Shown: positions 1 to 8,399, counted from the first letter of the stretch. The stretch is 64,000 nt of DNA from Persicitalea sp963803495 (GCA_963803495.1 CAWDMP010000002.1:3162001-3226000), one strand, 5' to 3'. Program-made: numbers and translations. Notes: generated by a model not told the origin, from the letters alone.

Positions 1-68
1 TGACGATTCAAGAGTTTGTAAAGAGACTGATAGAGAGCGTATTTCGTGTTTTTTCTACTCATAAAATC
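1..68. other. window edge, upstream of gldH
   Basis: The first 68 bases hold no complete gene. The window opens with TGA, which could be the stop of an upstream plus-strand gene, but that cannot be shown from so little sequence. Confidence 0.3.
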
Positions 69-557
69 ATGCACTCATGCACTCGTGCACTCTTATTCAT
101 CTTACTTCTCACCGCCGCAGCCTGTCAGGACAAAGACACCCTTTACAAAGCTTACGAAGACGTTGAGGACGGTCAGTGGTTTGTGAACAAAAAGTATGAC
201 TTCCAGTTTGAGGTAAGTGACACCACGCAGGCGTACAACCTGTGCTATCTCGTCAGGAATGCACAGCAGTACCCATACTATAACCTCTACCTGACGCGCG
301 AAATGAAGGGGCCGGAGGGGAACAATCTGCTGGTACGGCTCGACGAGATGTACCTTTCCGACGAGACTACCGGCAAGCCGCGCGGTAGTGGCCTGGGCGA
401 TCTGTACGACCACAAGTTCGTCTTTCAGCGCAATTACCGCTTTCCCAAAGCGGGACGGTACACAATCGCCATCGCCCAATCCATGCGCCAGGACCCGCTC
501 CCTTTCATCATGGGCATTGGCCTAAGCGTTGAGAAAGTACCCGCATCGGGTGAATAA
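69..557 (+). CDS. gldH: gliding motility lipoprotein GldH
   Basis: A 162-residue lipoprotein. The N-terminus is a short hydrophobic signal ending in the lipobox LTAAAC, with the lipidated cysteine at residue 19. The mature part shows the GldH family pattern: a YEDVEDGQW start, a central VRNAQQYPYYNLYL stretch, a GSGLGDLYD segment and a late AIAQSMRQDPLPFIMGIGL motif. In Flavobacterium, GldH is an envelope lipoprotein needed for gliding and linked to the type IX secretion apparatus; the exact role here is inferred from family. The next ATG, at 77, is out of frame, so 69 is the natural start. The gene stands alone, with a word-repeat leader of the next gene following it. Confidence 0.85.
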   Translation: MHSCTRALLFILLLTAAACQDKDTLYKAYEDVEDGQWFVNKKYDFQFEVSDTTQAYNLCYLVRNAQQYPYYNLYLTREMKGPEGNNLLVRLDEMYLSDETTGKPRGSGLGDLYDHKFVFQRNYRFPKAGRYTIAIAQSMRQDPLPFIMGIGLSVEKVPASGE

Positions 558-631
558 ACTGATAATTAGCAACAAGAGACTGGTAAATGGTGAGATGTAA
601 GGTATCTCACTCGTCGCACGGGCGACCCCGT

Positions 632-660
632 CATCCATCACTCATAATTCATCACTCATT
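632..660 (+). repeat. CATTCATC-type word repeat leading into a start codon
   Basis: A 29-base stretch built from variants of CATCACTCATAATTCATC ends exactly at the TTG start of the LON-domain gene. Similar stretches, in the same orientation relative to the gene, precede the start codons at 36527 and 42019 on the minus strand. Confidence 0.6.
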
Positions 661-1287
661 TTGGATTTCCTGCCTTTTTTCCCCCTCAACCTCGTTGCTT
701 TCCCTGGTGAAAAGCTCAACCTCCACATCTTCGAAGACCGCTATCGTGAGCTGATCAACGAATGCCTCGATACGGGTTCGACCTTTGGCATCCCTACTTT
801 TCTGGACAATCGCTTGCCTGGCTGTGGTACCGAAATGAAAGTAACGGTGCTGCATGAACGTCATGAAGATGGTAGCATGGATATCTCCACCGAAGGCTTA
901 CAAGTATTCCGAATCGACACGTTTGACAATCCCGTGGCGGACAAGCTATACGCCGGGGGCGAGGTAACGCTATTGGATGAAGAAACGGACCTGATCCGGC
1001 CCATGGCGCCGCTTACTCAGCTACTCGACAAGCTTTACGGCCTGTTGGATACGGAGGTGACCTACGACGTGGAACAAAAGCCTTTCTCGTTTCAGGTAGG
1101 GCACAAGGTGGGGCTGTCGCTGGCCGATGAGTACGAACTGCTGACGTTACGACGCGAGAGCGCCCGACAGCAATTCCTGATTCATCACCTGCAGAAGGTG
1201 ATTCCGGTGGTGACCGAAATGGAGCAGACCAAGAGCCGCATCAAGCTTAACGGCCACTTCAAGAATCTTGATCCCCTGAACTTTTAG
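661..1287 (+). CDS. LON peptidase substrate-binding domain protein
   Basis: A 208-residue protein consisting only of the LON N-terminal (substrate-recognition) domain. The diagnostic opening FPLNLVAFPGEKLNLHIFE is followed by RYRELI and a later helical bundle. There is no AAA or protease domain, so it is a stand-alone adaptor-like protein of unknown function, presumably cytoplasmic. The start is TTG at 661; the first in-frame ATG would remove the conserved N-terminal strands. Its last 29 bases overlap the 3' end of the convergent AI-2E gene. Confidence 0.8.
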   Translation: MDFLPFFPLNLVAFPGEKLNLHIFEDRYRELINECLDTGSTFGIPTFLDNRLPGCGTEMKVTVLHERHEDGSMDISTEGLQVFRIDTFDNPVADKLYAGGEVTLLDEETDLIRPMAPLTQLLDKLYGLLDTEVTYDVEQKPFSFQVGHKVGLSLADEYELLTLRRESARQQFLIHHLQKVIPVVTEMEQTKSRIKLNGHFKNLDPLNF

Positions 1288-2725
1288 ATGGGGCTTCGGT
1301 GCTTCCTTCGCTGGTACCGGTACTAGCATCAGCTGCGGGCCGGGGCTTGCGGCGGCGCGAAGGACGGCGCCGCTTCTTTGGCTCAGGGTCGGGATTACCA
1401 CTACCATCCGTCCGTAACACGAGGTCGGTACCTTCCAGCGCTTCGTTAGCAATGGATAATGGTTTTTCGGGCGGTTCGATCGTGCCCGTGTCGGTATTCC
1501 TGCCCTCTGAACTAAATCCTACTTCCTCTTTTTCCTTTCTCGGTTTCGGCTTTTTTCTGGCGCGCTGAGGCTTGTCGCGGCGGCGGTTATCGCGTATTTC
1601 ACGTACCTGGTCGCGCTCAGTTTCTAGCTTTTCCTCCGCTACCTCCTGCTCCGGCTCACCAAGCAGAAAACCATAGGGCAGGGTACCTTTATTCGCATCG
1701 AGAATCACCTTCAGAATGGCCGTCAGCGGCAGCGCCAATATCAAACCGGGCAAGCCCCAGAGCTGTCCGCCCAGCAGCAGCATCACGATAGCTGCCAACG
1801 GGTTGATGCTTACCTTGGAGCCCACGATGTTTGGCGTGATGAAATTGCCTTCCAGAAATTGCACGAAGCTCATCACCCCGATGACGCCCAGCGCGTACCA
1901 GGCCGAATCCTTGGTAACGATCGCCATCAGCGCCGGGAAGAGCGATCCGATCAGAATGCCGACGTAAGGAATCAGAATCAGAAAAGCCGCCAGAAACCCG
2001 AAGAAAACGGCATGGTCGATGCCTAGTAGCATGAGTCCGATGGTATTGAGTACGCCCACGATAAAAATCACCAGCACCAGCCCAATCAGGTAGCTTTGGA
2101 TGACATCGTAAATTTTGTTCAGAATCGTGTCGAGCTTAAACTTGGGTACCTTATGGAAAGCCTTGTGCACAAACTGACGGAAAAAGTCACGGTAGAGCAG
2201 GAAGAAGAATACATACAAAGGTACCAGGGTGGCCGTGGCCAGGGTGCCTGTGGTAGCCATCACGGTGTTGAGCAGCACGACGCGACTTTCGCCGAGCGCA
2301 TTGATGAGGTAGCCCTTAGCCCGGCTCACCTGCTCGGAGCGACTCACGTTGAAATAGCGCTCACCCATGGCGGTCAGTTGTTCCAGCAGGGTTTCGGCCT
2401 TTTCGGCGGTGCGCGGCAGTTCTTCGGCAAAGCTCCCGACCTGAATCGTCACCAGCCAGACCAACGCAACGATTACGACGATGAACAACAGAATACTCAG
2501 GGTGATGGCCAGGATGCGGGGAAATTTCCAGCGTTCGAGCCGGTCGCATACCGGGAAGAGCAGGATCGAGACCAGTACCGAAAAGAACAACGGAATCAGA
2601 ATAGCCTGCAAAGCGTGCAATATGTAAACGCCCGCGATGAGCGTGACCAGCACGGCGGCCGATTTCACGATTCCCGGCAATTTCTTTTTATCTTTGGCCG
2701 GTAACGAACCCGAATATGCATTCAT
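1259..2725 (-). CDS. AI-2E family transporter (PerM/YdiK-like permease)
   Basis: A 488-residue membrane protein. Residues about 20-350 form the AI-2E transporter domain, with paired N-terminal helices, a soluble middle region and a C-terminal helix set containing the family stretch around FGFLAAFLILIPYVGILIG. The family was named for export of autoinducer-2, but many members act on other substrates such as cations, so the substrate is unknown. After residue about 365 comes a roughly 120-residue tail with no membrane segment, rich in Arg, Lys and Pro (RRKPRP, KKRRRP), probably disordered and cytoplasmic. The 3' end overlaps the LON-domain gene, and its ATG overlaps the start codon of the divergent gene at 2724. 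Confidence 0.85.
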   Translation of the reverse strand: MNAYSGSLPAKDKKKLPGIVKSAAVLVTLIAGVYILHALQAILIPLFFSVLVSILLFPVCDRLERWKFPRILAITLSILLFIVVIVALVWLVTIQVGSFAEELPRTAEKAETLLEQLTAMGERYFNVSRSEQVSRAKGYLINALGESRVVLLNTVMATTGTLATATLVPLYVFFFLLYRDFFRQFVHKAFHKVPKFKLDTILNKIYDVIQSYLIGLVLVIFIVGVLNTIGLMLLGIDHAVFFGFLAAFLILIPYVGILIGSLFPALMAIVTKDSAWYALGVIGVMSFVQFLEGNFITPNIVGSKVSINPLAAIVMLLLGGQLWGLPGLILALPLTAILKVILDANKGTLPYGFLLGEPEQEVAEEKLETERDQVREIRDNRRRDKPQRARKKPKPRKEKEEVGFSSEGRNTDTGTIEPPEKPLSIANEALEGTDLVLRTDGSGNPDPEPKKRRRPSRRRKPRPAADASTGTSEGSTEAPSKSSGDQDS

Positions 2726-3567
2726 GTTAAAACTTAGTTATTTGTGGTTTGCGTTGAAGGTGGCGTTGTGTGGTTGTCAGGCAGATAAGCGCGAAAACGG
2801 CTTCCATAAGACCCGATCCGGGTACAAAGTTAGTAAAATAGGTACGCTTCCTGCCATCGCCGACGAAAGTTCGGGATTAGCCCGTTACCCTGGCCGCAGT
2901 ACGCTACTCACCCACAACGACAGCGGCGGTCAGCCCGAACTCTACGAAATTGACGAGGCAGGAAAGCCACTGGCGACGATTGGCGTACCCCACGCTAGCA
3001 ACCGCGACTGGGAAGACCTCGCCCAGAAGCCCGGATGGCACGCTTTACATCGGCGACATGGGTAATAACGCCAACAATCGGCGCGATTTGAAAATCTATA
3101 TATTCTCTCCCACCACCGCTACCACCGACTCGATTACGTTTCGGTACGCTACCCAAAGCACCTTCCCACCACCGCCCGAAGCCGCCAATTTCGATTGTGA
3201 GGCTTTTTTTTATTATAAAAATGACCTCTACCTTTTTTCCAAGAATCGCAGTCAGACCGATCGCTTCGTGAAGCTGTACCGGGTACCTGCCCGCGCCGGC
3301 GATTATACGTTGGCCGCCCAGGATAGCATCGTGGTCAAAGCACAGGTGACCGCCGCCGACGTCAATCCATCGGGTACCACTTTCGCGCTGTTGACTTACG
3401 GTAAGATCTTGTTGTTCGCTATTACCAAGAGCGGAATCAATTTCAGTCAGCCCACCGAGTGCATCAAAATCGGTAAGTTGCAGGAGGAAGCGCTGATTTT
3501 TCTCAACGACACTGATCTGCTGATCACCAACGAGCAGAACCGCATATACAAGCTGCGGCGGCGCTGA
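2724..3567 (+). pseudogene. frameshifted exported lipoprotein, SdiA-regulated/phytase-like beta-propeller fold possible
   Basis: Two reading frames together encode one protein of about 280 residues. The first, from the ATG at 2724, starts with a lipoprotein signal ending LCGC and runs through SSGLARYPG and THNDSGGQPELYEID. The second continues from SPDGTLYIGDMGNNANNRRD to the stop at 3565-3567. The frames join at about 3027 (context CAGAAGC), where one extra base is present. The repeated pattern (THNDSG, IGDMGNN, FDCEAFFYYKNDLYLFSKN, TNEQNRIYKL) is that of secreted beta-propeller-like proteins of Bacteroidota. The function is unknown. The break could be a sequencing error. The start codon overlaps the start of the divergent AI-2E gene. 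Confidence 0.65.
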
Positions 3568-3658
3568 TGTTATGTTTTTGTTATGATTGCGGTTCCGCTG
3601 TTCACGAAGTACCGACATACCCTATTTTTACGTCCGATTCAAGCTAACCTTCCCCCGC

Positions 3659-4369
3659 ATGAGTGCTGCCAAAGCCACCCAGGTTGCCCAGAAAATACTG
3701 GTCGTCGACGACGATTCCGATATTCTGGAAATGCTCGAATACAATCTTGAAAAAGAAGGATACGAGGTGAAAACTGCACCGGACGGCAAGAAGGGTGTCG
3801 AAATCGCCCGTAAATTCGGTCCTGACCTCATTCTGCTCGACATCATGATGCCCCAGATCGACGGCATCGAGACGGCTCGCCTCATCCGGGGCGACGCCAC
3901 CCTGAAGGATACCTACATTATGTTCCTGACGGCCCGCTCGGAAGAGTACTCCGAAGTGGCAGCGTTCGAAATTGGGGCTGACGACTACATCACCAAGCCC
4001 ATCAAGCCGCGCGCGCTGATGAGCCGCATCAATGCGCTGTTCCGGCGCGAAGCCCAAAAACTCGATCCCGGCGAGGAGATCGAAATCGCCGGGCTGTCCA
4101 TCGACCGCCGCAACTATACCGTTACCCGGGAAGGTACGTCAGTGGTTTTGCCCAAGAAAGAATTTGAGTTACTGTTTTTTTTGGCCCGAAGCCCAAACAA
4201 AGTCTTTAGCCGAGAAGAAATGCTGCAAAAAATCTGGGGTGCCGACATTTACGTACTAGAGCGTACCGTCGACGTTCACATCCGCAAGCTCCGCGAAAAA
4301 GTCGGCGAAGGCTACATCAAAACCCTGAAAGGCGTAGGGTACATGTTTACGGATCAGCCGGATTCTTGA
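3659..4369 (+). CDS. OmpR/PhoB-family response regulator
   Basis: A 236-residue two-component response regulator. Residues 12-125 form the receiver domain, with the acidic pocket at DDD 17-19, the phospho-acceptor Asp61 in LILLDIMMP, a switch Thr at 91 and Lys113 in ITKP. Residues about 140-232 form a winged-helix DNA-binding domain ending in VDVHIRKLREKVGEGYIKTL and KGVGYMF, typical of OmpR/PhoB. No histidine kinase lies next to it, so its partner and targets are unknown. The ATG at 3659 was chosen over upstream in-frame codons because it leaves a normal-length N-terminus. The sequence after its stop contains the first unit of an inverted word repeat. Confidence 0.9.
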   Translation: MSAAKATQVAQKILVVDDDSDILEMLEYNLEKEGYEVKTAPDGKKGVEIARKFGPDLILLDIMMPQIDGIETARLIRGDATLKDTYIMFLTARSEEYSEVAAFEIGADDYITKPIKPRALMSRINALFRREAQKLDPGEEIEIAGLSIDRRNYTVTREGTSVVLPKKEFELLFFLARSPNKVFSREEMLQKIWGADIYVLERTVDVHIRKLREKVGEGYIKTLKGVGYMFTDQPDS

Positions 4370-4378
4370 AGGGGGGGC

Positions 4379-4492
4379 GAAGGGTCAACGGTTAACACGG
4401 GAACGGCGTTTTTTGAACTATTCTTTCGCCAAAGAACTCTTTCGTTGACCGTTGACCGTTGACCGTTGACCGTTGACCGTTGACCGTTGACC
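4379..4492. repeat. inverted word repeat with seven GTTGACC heptamers
   Basis: Between two convergent genes, one arm at 4379-4396 reads GAAGGGTCAACGGTTAAC. After about 45 bases the other arm, 4444-4492, consists of seven perfect tandem copies of GTTGACC. The arms are complementary and could fold into a stem, perhaps as a bidirectional terminator. The 18-base left arm recurs exactly at 29466-29483. Confidence 0.9.
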
Positions 4493-4499
4493 CAAAAAA

Positions 4500-5180
4500 T
4501 CAATTCTCCCCCTTCCTCCCCGCCTTATACGCGTCGTATTCTTCCAGTAGTTTTGCCGTGTCGTCGTCGGTTTTGAAATCTAGCTGTTCTTCCTTGATGA
4601 CGTAGTTCATCAGGTTTTTCTCATCGGCCAGCAGTTTCAGCAGGCCCTTTTTGTCATTCTTTTTAGTTTTGTTCATTTGCCCGTCTTTTAGGATATAAGT
4701 CTCCTCACCCAGGTCGAATCGCTTGGTAGTCGTCGCCGAACTATACGCCCGATCCTCACGCAGTCGCATTTCGTAGCGTTTAAGCAATTTGGTGTTGCCG
4801 TCGTAAAGTACCCGGTAAAAGCTGTTTTCATTCTGATCACCCACCGCAGGAAACCCCCTACGAAACTCGTAGAGTGCGTCGCCCGTCGGGATGCTGAATT
4901 CCAGAATCTCGGAAGTGAGGCGGAGCAGTTGCCCTTCCTTCTCGTATTCCAGCTCGTCTTTGTAGGCATCGTAGCGCAGCTTTACATCGTCGTATACTTT
5001 TCCGGTCTTGGCCACTTTCACGATGCCTTTGTACCATTCATCGAAAAGGTACGGGCTGCCTTCCACATCGACGTAGGTGTTTTCTCTGACCGGCTGACCA
5101 TTGATGTCGTACATGAATTGCGCGTCGGCCACGGCAGTCAGGCCCAGCAGCGCGAACAGAAGTGAAGTGATTTTTTTCAT
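4500..5180 (-). CDS. exported protein of unknown function
   Basis: A 226-residue protein with a clear signal peptide (MKKITSLLFALLGLTAVADA, predicted cleavage after ADA). The mature part starts FMYDINGQPVRENTYVDVEG and is rich in charged residues, with no catalytic motif that I recognise. It resembles small periplasmic or outer-membrane-associated proteins common in Cytophagales. The ATG at 5180 is preferred because it starts the signal peptide directly; longer in-frame versions run through the GGTGA repeats and the nuoN promoter. It is convergent with the response regulator and divergent from nuoN. Confidence 0.7.
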   Translation of the reverse strand: MKKITSLLFALLGLTAVADAQFMYDINGQPVRENTYVDVEGSPYLFDEWYKGIVKVAKTGKVYDDVKLRYDAYKDELEYEKEGQLLRLTSEILEFSIPTGDALYEFRRGFPAVGDQNENSFYRVLYDGNTKLLKRYEMRLREDRAYSSATTTKRFDLGEETYILKDGQMNKTKKNDKKGLLKLLADEKNLMNYVIKEEQLDFKTDDDTAKLLEEYDAYKAGRKGEN

Positions 5181-5189
5181 CGGAATTGA

Positions 5190-5212
5190 ATTGAGGTGAG
5201 GTGAGGTGAGTG
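5190..5212 (-). repeat. tandem TCACC pentamers in a 5' leader
   Basis: On the minus strand, directly upstream of the ATG at 5180, the leader contains four near-perfect CTCAC repeats followed by a doubled AATTC. It is another example of a short iterated word placed just before a start codon. Confidence 0.6.
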
Positions 5213-5227
5213 GGGTAGGGGTTTTAA

Positions 5228-5258
5228 TTCGTGAAGCTACCATCTTTGCGTACTTTTG
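5228..5258 (+). promoter_or_regulatory. promoter of nuoN (TTCG-N19-TACTTTTG)
   Basis: TACTTTTG at 5251-5258 fits the Bacteroidota -7 element TAnnTTTG, and TTCG at 5228-5231, 19 bases upstream, is close to the -33 element TTTG. Transcription should begin near 5264, which makes the GTG at 5231 impossible as a start and favours TTG at 5282. Confidence 0.55.
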
Positions 5259-5281
5259 GCAAAAAAAGTATTCCAAGTCCC

Positions 5282-6793
5282 TTGCAACTCAACGAACAAC
5301 TCACCCAGATTAGCCGGAGCCTGGCCGGGATCGTCCCCGAGCTGTTCCTAGCTGTACTGTTGTTGGGGTACCTTGTGGCCGAGTTACTCTTCAATCATTT
5401 CGGCGACAAAGCCACTACCGAAAAGCGATTATGGGTACTTAGCGTCGTGGGCGCCACGGTAGCGCTGGGCCTGGTGATCGGACAATGGGGGCAGCCGGCC
5501 GAGTTTCGTTTCAAGCCATTACTCTTTCTGGACGATAAGGCGGTTTTTTTCAAGGTACTGGTAATCGTCGCCTGGCTCTTTACGCTGTTGCACATCCGCT
5601 TGCTCCGCTACCGCTTTCCCGCCGAACTCAACGCGCTGCTGATCGCCGCCGTACTGGCGATGTGTCTGTTGTGCATGGTGACGCACTGGCTTACGCTGTA
5701 CCTGGCGTTGGAACTGCTGTCGTTAAGTTCGTACTTACTCGTGGCGCTCTCGCCCACAAAGAAGGCGGCGGAAGGTAGCTTGAAGTACCTGCTTTTTGGA
5801 GCCGTCAGTTCGGCGGTGATGCTCTACGGAATCTCGCTTATCTACGGCCTCACGGGTACCCTCGACCTCACCTCCGCCGCCATGTCGGCGGGCTTGGCGG
5901 CCAATACGCCGCTGGTGGCCGACGTCGCGATGCTCATGGCTTTGGGCGGAATGTTCTTCAAGCTCTCGCTGGTACCCTTCCACGTCTGGACGCCCGATGT
6001 GTACGAAGCCGCGCCCACACCACTGGTTTCGTTCTTGTCCGTGGCACCCAAAGCCGCCGTGTTGCTGGTACTCATGCGCGTCGCGACGGCGCTACCCGTC
6101 GGGCTGTTGCCGCTATTGGGTGGCGTGGCGCTGGTGAGTATTACCGTGGGCAATGTGGCCGCGCTCTGGCAGACCAACGCCCGGCGGCTGCTGGCCTACT
6201 CGTCGATCGCGCAAGCCGGATACCTGATCGTGGGTATCGTGGCGTTCAACGCGCTGGGCTTTGCGGGTGCGACGTTCTACGCCGCGGCCTACGTACTGCT
6301 GAATCTGGCGGCTTTTTTCCTGGTGGATGTACTGCATCCTCGCTCCGACACTACGCTCACCGATTTCTCCGGACTAGGCCGCAGGCAGGCCTGGATCAGC
6401 GGGGTACTGACCGTCGTGATGGTCGCCCTGGCGGGCTTGCCGCCTACGGTGGGTTTTACGGCAAAGTGGTTGGTGTTTTCGGCGTTGTGGGATAGCTACC
6501 AGCAGCAGGGCGCGCCCTGGCTACTTTGGCTGCTGGTAGGTGGTTTGCTCAACGCGGCTGTGTCGTTGGCATATTATTTGAAGCTGCCCTATTTGCTTTT
6601 TTTTAAAGAGAGCGCTATTCGCGGTGAAGACGAACGAGCCCAAAGCGTCGGACCGATCCGCGCCACACTAGAAGACGGGCAGGATGCCCGTACCACATTG
6701 CTTGCTTGGAGCCGAATCGTTTCGGGAATTCTCTTGGTATTGGTACTGCTGTTCTTCTTCAAGCCGGAATGGCTGATGCAGTGGATCGACTAA
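5282..6793 (+). CDS. nuoN: NADH-quinone oxidoreductase subunit N
   Basis: A multi-helix membrane subunit of respiratory complex I (about 503 residues from the TTG at 5282). It contains the Nqo14/NuoN hallmarks: IVPELFLAVLLLGYL in the first helix, LALELLSLSSYLLVAL with the conserved Glu, FGAVSSAVMLYGISLIYG, the proton-channel helix FKLSLVPFHVWTPDVYEAAPTP, and RRLLAYSSIAQAGYLIVG. It acts in proton pumping in the cytoplasmic membrane. No other nuo gene is in the window upstream or downstream, so it is either detached from the nuo operon or a second locus. The start at 5282 fits both the promoter position and the usual N-terminus of the family; a GTG at 5231 is the alternative. Confidence 0.9.
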   Translation: MQLNEQLTQISRSLAGIVPELFLAVLLLGYLVAELLFNHFGDKATTEKRLWVLSVVGATVALGLVIGQWGQPAEFRFKPLLFLDDKAVFFKVLVIVAWLFTLLHIRLLRYRFPAELNALLIAAVLAMCLLCMVTHWLTLYLALELLSLSSYLLVALSPTKKAAEGSLKYLLFGAVSSAVMLYGISLIYGLTGTLDLTSAAMSAGLAANTPLVADVAMLMALGGMFFKLSLVPFHVWTPDVYEAAPTPLVSFLSVAPKAAVLLVLMRVATALPVGLLPLLGGVALVSITVGNVAALWQTNARRLLAYSSIAQAGYLIVGIVAFNALGFAGATFYAAAYVLLNLAAFFLVDVLHPRSDTTLTDFSGLGRRQAWISGVLTVVMVALAGLPPTVGFTAKWLVFSALWDSYQQQGAPWLLWLLVGGLLNAAVSLAYYLKLPYLLFFKESAIRGEDERAQSVGPIRATLEDGQDARTTLLAWSRIVSGILLVLVLLFFFKPEWLMQWID

Positions 6794-6796
6794 AAC

Positions 6797-6822
6797 CGTC
6801 CACCCTTCTACCCTTCTAGCGT
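6797..6822 (-). repeat. GAAGGGTAGA word at a convergent gene end
   Basis: On the minus strand, the sequence running from the stop of the TraB/GumN gene reads TAGAAGGGTAGAAGGGTGG, two units of GAAGGGTAGA with the stop TAG as part of the word. A related unit encloses the stop codon of the aminotransferase at 29457-29459. Confidence 0.55.
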
Positions 6823-7700
6823 CCCCCCTCTTGAACCGCGACAACGTCATACCCCTGTTTCCGTAACAACGCTACCACGCCCGTCGCGCCGCCGAGGTGG
6901 GCGGCGCCTACGGCGATGAAGGTGGGCTTTTGGGCGACTTGCTTCTCAATGAGTGGAATCCAGCGCTCATTGCGGTCGGTGAGCAGTACTTTCTGATTTC
7001 CTTCCACGCCGAATGTACTCTTGACCGTCATGGCGTATAGCCCGTCCAGGTCCTTGGCCTTGTACATCGCCACCATCTTGCTGAATTCCTGCCGGGCTTG
7101 CGGCAGGCTGTCGATCAGGGATAGTACCATCTTAGCCTGATCGGTATAGGGGATGGAATCGAAAACTGCCATTTGCTCCTCCACACTTTCCAGGCCTACG
7201 ACCTCAACTTTTTGCTTCTTGGCCAGTCCCATCAGCGCCATTTCGTACGATTGCGGCTGGCAGGTCAGCACACGATTGAGCAGGATACTCACCAGCATGA
7301 AGGGCTTGGCGCGCTCGAAGGGCGCAATGTTCATCCTGACCGAATCTTTGAAGTACTTGCCCAGCCGCTCGTAATCTGCGGCGGGGAGCAGGCCTTTGAG
7401 TTCGGTACCCTCCTTCATGCCCATGCTTTTGGCCATTGCCATCATCATGCCGGGGTCGTCCATATCGAGCTCCAGCGTGAGTTGGTCGGTTTCAGTAAGA
7501 CAGGTTTTCAGCGTATCGCTGAGGGCGAAATCGCTGGGGCAAATCAGGTGAATGGTACCATAAAGGTAGGAGGGGGCGGTGAGGCCTTTGCCCTCGATGC
7601 GCCACAGCAGGGCATCTTCGGTAGGGGCTTGCGCGTGGACGGCAATGGCGCTTAGCATCAGGCCGACCAAGAGAAATTTAAAGGCGTGGTGTTTTTTCAT
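6816..7700 (-). CDS. TraB/GumN family protein
   Basis: A 294-residue exported protein with a signal peptide (KFLLVGLMLSAIAVHA) followed by the TraB/GumN domain. The two conserved motifs are present: SYLYGTIHLICPSD near residue 45, carrying the GTIH signature, and VGAAHLGGATGVVALLRKQG near the C-terminus. Family members are thought to be Tiki-like metal-dependent proteases, but the bacterial ones are poorly characterised, so activity is inferred only. ATG at 7700 is chosen; a GTG two codons upstream is possible. The stop codon lies inside a GAAGGGTAGA repeat. Confidence 0.8.
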   Translation of the reverse strand: MKKHHAFKFLLVGLMLSAIAVHAQAPTEDALLWRIEGKGLTAPSYLYGTIHLICPSDFALSDTLKTCLTETDQLTLELDMDDPGMMMAMAKSMGMKEGTELKGLLPAADYERLGKYFKDSVRMNIAPFERAKPFMLVSILLNRVLTCQPQSYEMALMGLAKKQKVEVVGLESVEEQMAVFDSIPYTDQAKMVLSLIDSLPQARQEFSKMVAMYKAKDLDGLYAMTVKSTFGVEGNQKVLLTDRNERWIPLIEKQVAQKPTFIAVGAAHLGGATGVVALLRKQGYDVVAVQEGGR

Positions 7701-7838
7701 ATTCACCCAACACCGGCTACCCTAAGACCAGTTCTTGTCAAAGGGCAATCCCTTCAAATTAATTAGTGTACGTGCAAAAAATCACTTTTTACCTACCAGA
7801 ATGAATCGGTCATTGCGGACCTCCTCAACCAACCGAAC

Positions 7839-8399
7839 CTAATTCAGCGACGGGTCGGTCGGGTAATGCGCGATGGAGCGGTACTTGCCGCCCATACCTT
7901 TGAGTACTTCGCGCCAAAAGCCTTCGACGGGCGTAGAGAAAAGTTGCGCGGCCCGGCCCGGCGTCACGTACCAGGCTTTTTGCGCCAGCTCATCGGCGAG
8001 TTGGCCGCCGCCCCAGCCCGAGTACCCTACGAAAAACCGGATGTCGTCGTGGGTCAATTGGCCCAGGTTGAGCATGCGCTTGGCCGCTTCAAAATCGCCG
8101 CCCCAGTAGACACCCGGCACGATTTCGCCTCCTTCGCCGATCAGGTCGGGGCGGCGGTGAATGAAGTGCAGGGTGTTTTTCTCAACCGGTCCGCCGAGGT
8201 AGAGCGGCACATCGTGGTACAGCGTTTCTTCCAGTACGTCGCCAAGCTGTACATCGGTCGTTTGGTTGAGCACGAAGCCAAACGAGCCGTGGTCGTTGTG
8301 GTCGCAAATCAGGATGACGCTTCGGTCGAAATTGGGGTCGCCCAGAAATGGTTCGGCGATCAGCAGGCTTCCCTTGGTGATGGATGTGGCGGTGGGCAT
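7839..8399 (-). CDS. YqgE/AlgH family protein
   Basis: A 186-residue protein of the UPF0301/AlgH family. Family landmarks are KGSLLIAEPFLGDPNFDRSVILICDH at the start, GSFGFVLNQTT, the YLGGPVEKNTLHFIH segment and FFVGYSGWGGGQLADEL. The domain is a compact alpha/beta fold found across bacteria. AlgH was linked to alginate regulation in Pseudomonas, but no general biochemical function is established. It is cytoplasmic, with no signal or membrane segment, and is transcribed divergently from the gamma-carbonic anhydrase gene. Confidence 0.9.
   Translation of the reverse strand: MPTATSITKGSLLIAEPFLGDPNFDRSVILICDHNDHGSFGFVLNQTTDVQLGDVLEETLYHDVPLYLGGPVEKNTLHFIHRRPDLIGEGGEIVPGVYWGGDFEAAKRMLNLGQLTHDDIRFFVGYSGWGGGQLADELAQKAWYVTPGRAAQLFSTPVEGFWREVLKGMGGKYRSIAHYPTDPSLN

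Noticed and set aside
4444..4492. Tandem heptamers considered as a CRISPR-like array
   Set aside because: The units are contiguous with no spacers and no cas genes are present.
5181..5276. Longer N-terminus for the exported protein ending at 4500
   Set aside because: The extension runs through tandem CTCAC repeats and the divergent nuoN promoter; the ATG at 5180 opens a standard signal peptide.
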